DNA from: Bacillota bacterium
Lineage (GTDB): Bacteria; Bacillota; Bacilli; Alicyclobacillales; SLC66
Assembly: GCA_021828865.1 (NCBI GenBank)
Contig: JAJZCW010000001.1
Coordinates: 143,851 to 207,850, forward strand
DNA length: 64,000 nt
Direction: 5' to 3'
Shown here: in pieces, positions 35,097 to 43,856 of the stretch
Layout of the letters: the number at the start of each line of letters is the position of its first letter
How positions within the stretch are numbered: the stretch's first letter is position 1
The notes under the pieces: model-generated
Database searches by the model: none
What the model was told of the DNA's origin: nothing
What the model saw: only the letters and a program-made list of their open reading frames with translations
Translations under genes and position numbers: made by a program

Positions 35097-38000
35097 TGCC
35101 ATTCCCCCTCTTCCAGCGCCAGCAACACGTCCTGTTTCTTCAGTGGGCGTAGTCTTCTGTACCATGCTCCATGAAATTGCGGCTCAAACGCACAAACGGA
35201 CTGCAGTTCGCAAAAAGCGCATGGCGTTTCGTCCTGCAGCTTATACGGACGAATGGCGGTGTCGCCTTCGCTTGCCGCTGCCGAGAGGGATCGTGCGTGA
35301 TCGTATCCCAGTTGCTTTAAGGCTTTCCATGCGTTGTCACTGATTGCTGGGGAACTTTCTGCCCACTCGCCGTCTTTGTTCAGCATCTTGTTAAAAAGAT
35401 CTGTTTTGCCCTCGGCAATGCGCCGATCCAACATGTCCACGACTTGGTGTTCGCCTATGATGATCCCCTTCATTTTTGTGTCCTTGCGCAGCGTTTCCAG
35501 CGCTTGTTCGGGGCTCGTAAACTGCTTTTTTTGCCTAATCGGATCAATTACGGGAAAATAAAACATCCCTGCAAATCGCGCCTTTTTGCCAAAGAGTGCC
35601 GGTGATTCATCTTCACTTACCCCTGCGTAAAGCAATAATTGAAGCGAGAGACCATAGTACATCTTGGCAAAATCCACTGACCTCGTGCTGCTCTTAAAAT
35701 CAATGATGCGAAACCAGAATTGACTGTCCCCTGTCGCCAAATCGATTCGATCCATCCTGCCTTTTAACAAAAATCCGCCATTTGGATCTTCATACGAGAA
35801 CTTTTCTTCCAGCTTCCAAGGGAAAAAATTACTTCGCCGCATGTGTTCCGTCAGTGTTCTCATGGCTCGTAATATCGTGCGTTTGAGTTGAATGGTGAGT
35901 AATTGGTTGCGACCTCCCCGAATCAGTCGTCCTCCTTCAAAGCGCGACACTTCTTTTGCAAATAGGGAACTGGTCACCTCATCAACCTGTTCATCTGTAA
36001 GTGATCCCCAAATGATCTCATTTCCACTTAGTTCCATTTGCACTTGGTGAAGCACTTGGTGGAGAAAATTTCCCTGATTGCGCGCGTCCCAAGCCACTTG
36101 TTTTCGTTCTTTGGCTTTTAACCCATAATCGACAAAATGTGCAAATGGGCATGCCGCAAAGCGTTCAAGTCGGCTGACATTGCCGGATAGTTTCTCCCCG
36201 TAAAGCAGATCTGCCACTTCACGAGATAATGTATCACTTTTGGCGGTATGACCCATTCCCAGCCAATATGGTAAGGCCAGTGATTTCGGCCATACTCCAC
36301 TTGCAAACATGCGATACACTGCCTTAAAGACTACTGGAATGTCTTCTATCTTAGGCGTTGCACTTAGTACTTGTCCCAAGTTTTCGGCGGCTTCTTTTCT
36401 GTTGCCACTAAGGAGCGACTCCTCATCCAATAGGAGGTGGTGAGATTCCCAAGATTCCACAGTCAGTCCGCTAAAGTCCCTTTGCCATTTCCGCAACAAA
36501 ATGGCCGGAAGCCGTGATTTGCCGGCATCATCCTGCAAGGTGTAGGACAGAATCAATTGTTTTTTGGCTCTGGTTAACGCCATATACACACGGTAACGTT
36601 CAAATTGCTGACGAATATCACTGTCTGCAGCAATGAATTGCCCTTGTTCATTCAATTCCTCGCGTTCTCGATCCCCCAACAGTTCATCCGGATTGACCCG
36701 CTTTGGAAATGTACCTTCCTGACAACCGAGCAGATATACTACCTCGGTTTCAAAAGCGCGAACACGACTTACTTCGGTGACAAGCACTTCATTGACGCGT
36801 GCGGGAATCGATCCGGTGGTGGCGCTGTGAAACGCATGATAGAGTTGTTCATAGAGCATTTTAGCAGTCACGTTGCGATCTCCCATGGTGAGTGACAGAT
36901 CATCGAGGATTTGCAATGTCAACGTGACCATTTGGCTGGACTTTTCTTGCATCAATTTATCGGTAATTTGTATCTGTTCCAAGAACGCCCACAAGGCAAT
37001 CAGCCACGATTCCACAGACCGTTGATGGTTTTTTCCCTGTGCAAAAAAAGGACGTAAAGCGGAAACCAACTTTTCTTTGATGGCAAGCCACTCCGCATCT
37101 GCGGGCATCGACTCCTCTTTCACCCAATCACCAAGCGTCATTCCATTTTCATACAAATAGTTTTCCAAGCGGTCTGCTTCGTCTCTATCCAATAAAAAAA
37201 GATCCGACTTGATCATCTCGGCCGCTTCATCTGCTTGCATTGCTGCAAAGCCAATGAGAGACAGGATCAAGCGTGGAAATGGATGAGAGGCAATGCTGGT
37301 CCGTTCATCGATAGAAAAAGGAATCCCTGCGCGTTGCAATTCCCTGACCAGCACAGGCCGGTAGGCTTCCCAGTCATTCACGATCAAGGAAAAATCTCGA
37401 AATCGAAATCCACGTCGTCTTTTTTGTCGAATAAGATCGTGGATCATCCCTATTACTTCCTCCTCCATACGAGGGGCTGAAGCCATACGAAGTCCAGGCT
37501 GTGATCCCTCCTTCGCAAGCGAAACGAAAGTAGAGGAAGGTGAAAACATCGTGGTTTCGAGATAGTGTAGGGAGGGAGATTCAAAACGAGCACCTTGGCG
37601 ATAACTTGGCGAGGCTCCCATTTGAAGTGGCACCCCCTGATCCTGCGATAATTTCCGAAGTTTGATCAGAACGTCCACTGCTTGGGCAAATGGACTGAAT
37701 TCAATCCATTCAAGTAATTCACTCTCTGACTTATCTGCAAAGGCTGGCGGCATGCCAATGGTGACCACCATTTTGCAAGCGGTTCTCGCAAGAGACTCGA
37801 TCACTTTCCATTCCTGACCGGTAAATCCCAAAAATCCATCTATATAGACTGTCCATTTGGCGACCTCTTTGGCATGCAAAGACAGGTAGGTCGCAAAGGT
37901 TGGCATCAGGTGATAGGGATCAAGAAATCGATCGGCAATTGCGGACTCGTAGGTTTTCCACAAAATCAGCAAATCCTGCATTTTGGCTTGCACGCGGGCA

Positions 38001-38443
38001 GACAGTGCCGCACTTTGCAGCCATTTTACAAAATCATGCAGAGTGCCGCTTTCCTGAAACTCTTCAATTAATTTCAGTAGACGATCGAGATATCGTGAAT
38101 CCTGCTCTGTTCGTGCAAGCACGTCAAGTTTTGGCAATGCCTCCTGAAAACACGCGGAAAAGATGGCGTATTTACCTGCGGGTGAAATCATTCCGAGTGG
38201 CAGTTGCTGATGATCACTTAAAATTCTTAGCGCCAAACGACGGAAATGGTATACCTGGACACGAGTCAGGACTCCTTCTCGGGAAGCCTCGAGGAGCCTT
38301 TTTTCCACTACAAATGTCGCCTGATCAGGCGTGATCACAAAAACCGGTCCGCCTTCAGGGTGCTGTTCCTGCGCATCCATTGCAGCCATGCAAACGGAAG
38401 TCGTTTTGCCGCTTCCCGCCTGTCCCAGCCAGACCTCTATCAT
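35093..38443 (-). CDS. addB: ATP-dependent helicase/nuclease subunit AddB
   Basis: Partner of AddA, 1116 residues. It carries Walker A GQAGSGKTT at the N-terminus, a helicase-like middle, a RecB-type nuclease motif (IIDFKSS), and the cysteines of the 4Fe-4S cluster: one in FAACPFAHF and three in CAFCELQSVC near the C-terminus. This iron-sulfur arrangement is the AddB hallmark. It starts 12 bp after the ABC ATPase gene and overlaps addA by four bases. Confidence 0.96.
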   Translation of the reverse strand: MIEVWLGQAGSGKTTSVCMAAMDAQEQHPEGGPVFVITPDQATFVVEKRLLEASREGVLTRVQVYHFRRLALRILSDHQQLPLGMISPAGKYAIFSACFQEALPKLDVLARTEQDSRYLDRLLKLIEEFQESGTLHDFVKWLQSAALSARVQAKMQDLLILWKTYESAIADRFLDPYHLMPTFATYLSLHAKEVAKWTVYIDGFLGFTGQEWKVIESLARTACKMVVTIGMPPAFADKSESELLEWIEFSPFAQAVDVLIKLRKLSQDQGVPLQMGASPSYRQGARFESPSLHYLETTMFSPSSTFVSLAKEGSQPGLRMASAPRMEEEVIGMIHDLIRQKRRRGFRFRDFSLIVNDWEAYRPVLVRELQRAGIPFSIDERTSIASHPFPRLILSLIGFAAMQADEAAEMIKSDLFLLDRDEADRLENYLYENGMTLGDWVKEESMPADAEWLAIKEKLVSALRPFFAQGKNHQRSVESWLIALWAFLEQIQITDKLMQEKSSQMVTLTLQILDDLSLTMGDRNVTAKMLYEQLYHAFHSATTGSIPARVNEVLVTEVSRVRAFETEVVYLLGCQEGTFPKRVNPDELLGDREREELNEQGQFIAADSDIRQQFERYRVYMALTRAKKQLILSYTLQDDAGKSRLPAILLRKWQRDFSGLTVESWESHHLLLDEESLLSGNRKEAAENLGQVLSATPKIEDIPVVFKAVYRMFASGVWPKSLALPYWLGMGHTAKSDTLSREVADLLYGEKLSGNVSRLERFAACPFAHFVDYGLKAKERKQVAWDARNQGNFLHQVLHQVQMELSGNEIIWGSLTDEQVDEVTSSLFAKEVSRFEGGRLIRGGRNQLLTIQLKRTILRAMRTLTEHMRRSNFFPWKLEEKFSYEDPNGGFLLKGRMDRIDLATGDSQFWFRIIDFKSSTRSVDFAKMYYGLSLQLLLYAGVSEDESPALFGKKARFAGMFYFPVIDPIRQKKQFTSPEQALETLRKDTKMKGIIIGEHQVVDMLDRRIAEGKTDLFNKMLNKDGEWAESSPAISDNAWKALKQLGYDHARSLSAAASEGDTAIRPYKLQDETPCAFCELQSVCAFEPQFHGAWYRRLRPLKKQDVLLALEEGEWQ

Positions 38444-38455
38444 CTTGCATATCCC

Positions 38456-39229
38456 TCACTTTTTCTTCATGCGTATCACTGGCCGTTCGTCGAGCCATTC
38501 CACATGAACGGGCACCTCATAAGCTGTTGTCAAGACCTCATCGGTCAATACCCCATGTTTCTCACCTGCTGCCACCATTACGCCTTTTTTTAATAGCGCC
38601 ACGTGGGTAAAGCCTGAGGTAATCTCATCAGGGTAATGGGTCACGTAGATGAGTTGTCGATTGCGGGTTTCCGTCATGGTAGAAATCGCATCAAGCAATT
38701 GTTCACGAGATGGAAAATCAAGCCCAATGCAAGGTTCATCCAGCACCAGTAGTTCAGGATCTGCCATCAAGGCGCGAGCGATCAGCACTTTTTGCCTCTC
38801 CCCCTGCGATAGAAGGTGATAGGGTTTCTTGGCAATAGAGGTGGCACTAAGGGTTTCTAAATAATGGGCTGCCAATTCCCTATCCGCAACTGTTGGCATG
38901 TCATAAAGGCGGTAGGAAGCTGTCTTTCCGCTCACCACCAGATCGAGTGCCGTTTCGCCGCCTTCAAGGCGTACATCCATCTGGACACTGACAAATCCAA
39001 TTTTTTTACGAAGTTCGCGCAGATCATATTCTCCAAACACCTTCTCAAGCACCTGTACGTGCCCCGATGTGGGCCACAAATAACCGAGAATTACCTGTAA
39101 CAACGTAGTTTTGCCTGCGCCATTAGCACCTAAGAGCACCCATTGCTCTCCTTTTTTGGTACACCAATGAATGTCACGAAGTAAGAATTTATCTTGTTTT
39201 TTGACAGAAACATTTTCGATGCTGATCAT
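38456..39229 (-). CDS. ABC transporter ATP-binding protein (YlmA-like, solitary)
   Basis: 257-residue ABC ATPase with Walker A GANGAGKT, signature LLSQGERQK and Walker B LLVLDEPCIGLD, and the H-loop in YVTHYPDE. No permease gene lies next to it. The sequence resembles Bacillus YlmA and molybdate-type ModF-like ATPases of unknown role. It precedes addBA on the same strand with a 12-bp gap, so the three are probably cotranscribed. Divergent from the large membrane protein at 39335. Confidence 0.85.
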   Translation of the reverse strand: MISIENVSVKKQDKFLLRDIHWCTKKGEQWVLLGANGAGKTTLLQVILGYLWPTSGHVQVLEKVFGEYDLRELRKKIGFVSVQMDVRLEGGETALDLVVSGKTASYRLYDMPTVADRELAAHYLETLSATSIAKKPYHLLSQGERQKVLIARALMADPELLVLDEPCIGLDFPSREQLLDAISTMTETRNRQLIYVTHYPDEITSGFTHVALLKKGVMVAAGEKHGVLTDEVLTTAYEVPVHVEWLDERPVIRMKKK

Positions 39230-39334
39230 GCTAACCGACCTTACCTTTCTAAGTTAGTGGTTTGGCGAATATTGGCTGGCAATGATACACTGATCAAGTC
39301 AACGCAACTATCACAAAAAGAAACGAGGGTAGTC

Positions 39335-41233
39335 ATGTACGTATACTTAATTGCGCCAACAGCTATCCTGCTTGCCATGTACATCGGGTTTTGGCCAAAA
39401 CGCCTACCTGCGCGCGCTTATCTATGGCTCGTCGTTGTCGATCTGTTATTGGCGGCAGGAGAGTATTTCAGTGGGTATTTTCCTGTGATCAATGTGCTGT
39501 TTTGGATTTATATCGTGCTGTTTGCCATCGTCATTCGTCTCGTGCGAATTGTCATGGAACACTCCACGTCTTTTTTGGCGAAAAACAGAATGTTAACCAT
39601 CATCCTTCTCGTCATTTTATTTATTGTCGCATTGTCATTTTTGGGAGGATTTGCAATTGTGCTCGCAGCCATCGCCTTTGGCATCTACCAGACTACCCAG
39701 AAAAGAGGCCCTCGCAAAACGGGGCAAGGTGCCTATGCGGCCATGGAAGGCCTTAGAAATGCACTTGCAAGACTGGGCCCCTTTACCATGCTCTTGATCG
39801 CCGCTATTTTTGCGCTGATCATCAGTTCTGGTGCCAGCGCTGTGGCAAGCGGCGTGGTGGCAGCCACCACCTACCAGAAACAGGCAGCGCTGGTGAATGC
39901 GAAAACGACCTCCACTTTGCCACTCGTCAATGCCACAGATATTCCCATTGTGGAGGAAACCAATGCTAGCATTGTGCTTGCCAATTCCATTGGAGGACTT
40001 GGCCCACAGTACCATGTGTCTAATCAGGGGATGGCGCTTGTACGCTATCATGGCCAACTGATATGGACGGCACCTCTTGAATTTAACAATGGCCTGATTT
40101 GGTTAACAAATCATTCTACACCCGGATATGTATGGACATCAGCCAGTAACCCTTCTGCCAAACCCAATCTGGTATTGGGCCAACATTATTACTATACACC
40201 CAAGGCGGGTTTTGGTTTGAATTTAAATAGGGTGCTCTATCAACACTACGCCGAATATTACATGGGTACCACGGACTGGGAGGTTGATCCCTCTGGTCAA
40301 GGGTATTGGATCACCTCACTTTATCAACCTGCACCTGGCGTGACGGGACTCGTCACCAAAGTAATGGTGGGAAGTGCCATGACCAATCCTACAACGGGGG
40401 CCACGGTTTTCTATCCTCTTGGCAAACAGCCTTCATGGGTCAGTCAAATTGTAGGACCTGAATTTGCACAAAATGAGGCTAATCGCTACGGCTGGGATCG
40501 CGCCGGATTTATCGCCGCAACGTTTACTCACCAAAATACTACCCAGCCCGTCCACTCCACTCCTTATAACGTGTTGATGGATAATGGGGCGCTTGGCTGG
40601 GAAATCCCAATGAGTTCTCCTAATACCACAGACAATTCACTTGCGGGACTAATCCTTGTCAATGCAGAGACCAATCAGGTCTCGTTCACCCCATTTACCG
40701 GTGTGCAAAATGACATGGCCGCTTCACAACGCATCAACGGCGCGACCATTAACAGTACCCTTCGCTCAGGAAGGCCGCTTTTGTATAATTTGGCCAATGC
40801 GCTTGCTTACGTGTCGCCTGTCGTCAATGCATCAGGCATTGTGCAAGAGGTTGCTGTCGTCGACCCGCACAATACGGTACAACCGATTATTGCCAGTAAT
40901 CTAGCAGATGCCCTTTCCAATTGGCAAAGTTATCTCGCATCAGGTGACATAGGGCTTGCGCCAGGGACAAAAAATACGGGGTTAAAAACAACCACTGGAA
41001 CCGTCCTGAGGGTGGCAACCTATCTTACCTCAAGTGGCTCCAGTGGCTCTACAGTAAAGGAATTTTGGTTGTTTCTTATTGGGCACGATTCTTATTCGGC
41101 AGATTTAAGCGTCAATCCGAACGCCATTCCCTTTGTGAAACCTGGTGATCGGGTGACTATCACCTATGTCACAGGTAGTACGCCTTATACGATTACGTCC
41201 ATTAAGGACATCACCTTAAACCAGTCACCATGA
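39335..41233 (+). CDS. Large membrane protein with C-terminal extracytoplasmic domain, unknown family
   Basis: About 632 residues. The first 180 contain roughly six hydrophobic helices. The remaining 450 are polar, rich in Thr, Asn, Ser, Pro, Tyr and Trp, with no further membrane segment, so probably face outside. Repeated short beta-like elements are visible (WVSQIVGPEF, GVTGLVTKVM, TGTVLRVATYLTSSG). I recognise no catalytic motif. ATG at 39335 follows ACGAGGG; the frame extends upstream into the divergent ATPase gene. It converges on the MFS gene. A sensor, adhesion or cell-envelope role is possible but unsupported. Confidence 0.75.
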   Translation: MYVYLIAPTAILLAMYIGFWPKRLPARAYLWLVVVDLLLAAGEYFSGYFPVINVLFWIYIVLFAIVIRLVRIVMEHSTSFLAKNRMLTIILLVILFIVALSFLGGFAIVLAAIAFGIYQTTQKRGPRKTGQGAYAAMEGLRNALARLGPFTMLLIAAIFALIISSGASAVASGVVAATTYQKQAALVNAKTTSTLPLVNATDIPIVEETNASIVLANSIGGLGPQYHVSNQGMALVRYHGQLIWTAPLEFNNGLIWLTNHSTPGYVWTSASNPSAKPNLVLGQHYYYTPKAGFGLNLNRVLYQHYAEYYMGTTDWEVDPSGQGYWITSLYQPAPGVTGLVTKVMVGSAMTNPTTGATVFYPLGKQPSWVSQIVGPEFAQNEANRYGWDRAGFIAATFTHQNTTQPVHSTPYNVLMDNGALGWEIPMSSPNTTDNSLAGLILVNAETNQVSFTPFTGVQNDMAASQRINGATINSTLRSGRPLLYNLANALAYVSPVVNASGIVQEVAVVDPHNTVQPIIASNLADALSNWQSYLASGDIGLAPGTKNTGLKTTTGTVLRVATYLTSSGSSGSTVKEFWLFLIGHDSYSADLSVNPNAIPFVKPGDRVTITYVTGSTPYTITSIKDITLNQSP

Positions 41234-41255
41234 CCTGTATCCCAATAAGAAAAGT

Positions 41256-42632
41256 TTAGACGATTGCTTGTTTCTTGCTCTTAAGCGCAGTTTCGTTGTT
41301 TTCAAGTTGATCTGAAAGCGAACGCGCCTTGAATTCAGGGATCAATAAAGTAGTTAACGCACCGGAGATCGAGATCAACGCCATAATGCCCTCTGTGCCG
41401 GAAAGAGAGTAATTACTCAGCAAGGTGGGGACGAAAAGCGCTCCTAAAAAGGCGCCGATCTTCCCTGCACCCGCTGAGATGCCATTAGAAAATGCACGAA
41501 CCTCTGTAGGAAATACTTCAGACGGCACGACGAACGTTGTCGTATTGGGTCCAAATTCTGTGAAGAAATAACTGATTCCGTAAATAATGACAAATGGGAT
41601 CACATACGAAGTGATATCAGGTATGAAGTATATACTGCCAAAGGCGACTGCCATCACCAAAAACCCAATAAGTTGAATTCTCTTCCTACCAATCTTGTCA
41701 ATGGTAAATGCAGCTACCCAATACCCCGGTACTGCGAAAACCAGGAAGATCAAGGCGGCAAGTAGTGTTGAATGGATCAACGATGCGTTAGGAGCCAATG
41801 ATTTAAGGATCAGTGTTGATGAAATGCTATTACCGTAAAATGCAACATCGAGAAAGAACCATGAACCTGCTGTTCCGAGCAGTCGCAGCCAAAAGGAAGA
41901 CTGCCTGATCACAGATTTTTTATCAACATAAACTTTCATTGCCACTTCTTCATGGATGAGTCCAGATACCACTTGGGCGGCAGTTTCTGTATCGTTTTTG
42001 ACTTCGACGAGATAACGTGGCGTCTCCGAGATCTTTCTGCGAAGATAAATCACCGCCGCAGCCGGTACAGCACCAAGCGCCAACATAATCCTCCACACCA
42101 CATCGTGGGAAATGCCTGTATAGAGTAGGATCGAGGCCACGAGCGGACCCACAAGTAGTCCAAACCCCTGCATGGCAAAAACGGTAGTGACGAGTCTTCC
42201 CCGATTTTTACGATTGGAATACTCACTCATAATAATGGCGCTGGTCGGGTAATCTCCTCCAACACCAAGTCCAATGATGAACCGCCAAATTAATAATTGG
42301 GTAAAATCTTGCGAGGTGGCAGAGAGTAATGCCCCCAACGTTAAAATCGCCACTTCCAACCCATATACTGACTTACGACCAAAGCGATCTGCCAAACGGC
42401 CAAAGATAACCGCGCCAAGCGCAGCCGAAATTAGCGATGTGGCGTTCAGTAATCCGATTTGCGTCTTACTCAAGTCCCACTGCGTACTGAGAAGTGAGGT
42501 GACTACACCGATGATAAACAAGTCATATGCATCAGTAAAAAAGCCCATTCCTGCAGTGAACATCGTTCTCCAGTGAAATTTCTGAAGTGGAGTCTCCTCA
42601 AGCGCTTCAAGAATGCTTCGTTGGGATTGCAC
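41256..42632 (-). CDS. MFS transporter, PHS (phosphate:proton symporter)-like
   Basis: 458 residues with about twelve membrane segments. The sequences FFTDAYDLF, GRLADRFGRKSVYG, GLGVGGDYPTSAIIMSEY and GPNTTTFVVPSEVFPTEVRA are diagnostic of the PHS group that includes Pho84-type phosphate symporters; some members carry other organic anions. GTG at 42632 is seven bases from AGGAGG. It stands alone, converging on the 632-residue membrane protein and divergent from splB. Confidence 0.85.
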   Translation of the reverse strand: MQSQRSILEALEETPLQKFHWRTMFTAGMGFFTDAYDLFIIGVVTSLLSTQWDLSKTQIGLLNATSLISAALGAVIFGRLADRFGRKSVYGLEVAILTLGALLSATSQDFTQLLIWRFIIGLGVGGDYPTSAIIMSEYSNRKNRGRLVTTVFAMQGFGLLVGPLVASILLYTGISHDVVWRIMLALGAVPAAAVIYLRRKISETPRYLVEVKNDTETAAQVVSGLIHEEVAMKVYVDKKSVIRQSSFWLRLLGTAGSWFFLDVAFYGNSISSTLILKSLAPNASLIHSTLLAALIFLVFAVPGYWVAAFTIDKIGRKRIQLIGFLVMAVAFGSIYFIPDITSYVIPFVIIYGISYFFTEFGPNTTTFVVPSEVFPTEVRAFSNGISAGAGKIGAFLGALFVPTLLSNYSLSGTEGIMALISISGALTTLLIPEFKARSLSDQLENNETALKSKKQAIV

Positions 42633-42791
42633 AATTATGCCTCCTGAAATTTGTTATTGATCATTGCAAAATTAATTTTATCAAGTTTATCTAAACGATT
42701 AGATAAGGTAGTGTAAAGATTACGTAAAGGATTTTGTCGACGGATTCAGGTAATGCTAAGTCTCAATACGAAAGAGCCAAAGGAGGTCGCC

Positions 42792-43811
42792 ATGCTGCAT
42801 TTCGTACCCGACTTTGCCTATTTTGAACCAAATGCGCTGGAATATCCGATTGGCCAGGACATATACAAAAAAATGATCAAATTGGGTGTCCCTATCTCCT
42901 ACACCACCAGCCACAATCGAATCACAGGCATCCCTGGGAAATCACCAAATGAGATCTACAAGAACGCAAAAAAAACACTGGTTGTTGGCGTAAGAAAAAC
43001 CCTTGAATTCGACACTTCCAAGCCTTCAGCAGATTATGCACTCCCTTTATCCACAGGGTGCATGGGCCATTGCCATTATTGCTATTTACAGACCACACTC
43101 GGTGCCAGACCTTACATTCGAGTCTATGTCAACATAGATGAAATTTTAGCTTCCGCCAAAAAATATATGGATGAAGGAAGTCCCCATATCACCACTTTTG
43201 AAGCGGCATGCACTTCAGATCCGCTCAGCACGGAATACATCACTGGCAATTTAGGCAGGACCATCACTTTTGTGGGAAATGAACCGCTTGGCAGACTTCG
43301 CTTTGTCAGCAAGTATGACGATGTGAGATCGCTGCTCGTGCTGCCCCATCGCAAACACACTCACGTCAGATTCAGCCTAAATAGTGAATATGTCGTACGA
43401 CAGTTTGAGCCTTCTACTGCGAAGCTTGAGGCGAGAATGACTGCCGCAAAGTTGATTTTGCAAGCTGGTTATCAAACAGGATTTATTATCGCGCCGATCA
43501 TACGTTATGAGGGGTGGCAGGAAGGATATCAACAATTGTTCGTGGCACTATCTCATTACATCGAAAAGGATGCTCCAGTCACGTTTGAACTCATTCAGCA
43601 TCGCTTCACCAACGTTGCCAAAAAATACATACTGGAACGATATCCAAAAACAAAATTGGACCTAGACGAATCCACGAGAAAGTACAAACGTGGTAAATAT
43701 GGGCGAGGAAAATGGATCTATCAACCACCTGAGGCAAACGAATTAGACCAACACTTGAGGCAACTCATCGACACCCATTTTAAAAACGCCACCATCGAAT
43801 ACTTTACCTAA
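42792..43811 (+). CDS. splB: Spore photoproduct lyase
   Basis: Radical SAM enzyme that reverses the thymine spore photoproduct during germination. About 339 residues, close to the Bacillus protein. The 4Fe-4S cysteines are in STGCMGHCHYCYLQT (CxxxCxxC), and the catalytic hydrogen-donor cysteine is in TFEAACTSDP. ATG at 42792 directly follows AAAGGAGG; the upstream extension of the frame is not used. No splA gene precedes it. Confidence 0.95.
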   Translation: MLHFVPDFAYFEPNALEYPIGQDIYKKMIKLGVPISYTTSHNRITGIPGKSPNEIYKNAKKTLVVGVRKTLEFDTSKPSADYALPLSTGCMGHCHYCYLQTTLGARPYIRVYVNIDEILASAKKYMDEGSPHITTFEAACTSDPLSTEYITGNLGRTITFVGNEPLGRLRFVSKYDDVRSLLVLPHRKHTHVRFSLNSEYVVRQFEPSTAKLEARMTAAKLILQAGYQTGFIIAPIIRYEGWQEGYQQLFVALSHYIEKDAPVTFELIQHRFTNVAKKYILERYPKTKLDLDESTRKYKRGKYGRGKWIYQPPEANELDQHLRQLIDTHFKNATIEYFT

Positions 43812-43814
43812 CTT

Positions 43815-43843
43815 AATAAAAGCAGGGAGACGAGTCTCCCTGC
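43815..43843 (-). terminator. Terminator after acnA
   Basis: GCAGGGAGA and TCTCCCTGC form a perfect 9-bp stem with a CGAG loop. On the minus strand it is followed by TTTTATTAAG. The plus strand (splB side) has only CCTTCATTA after it. Confidence 0.75.
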
Positions 43844-43856
43844 CCTTCATTATCAT

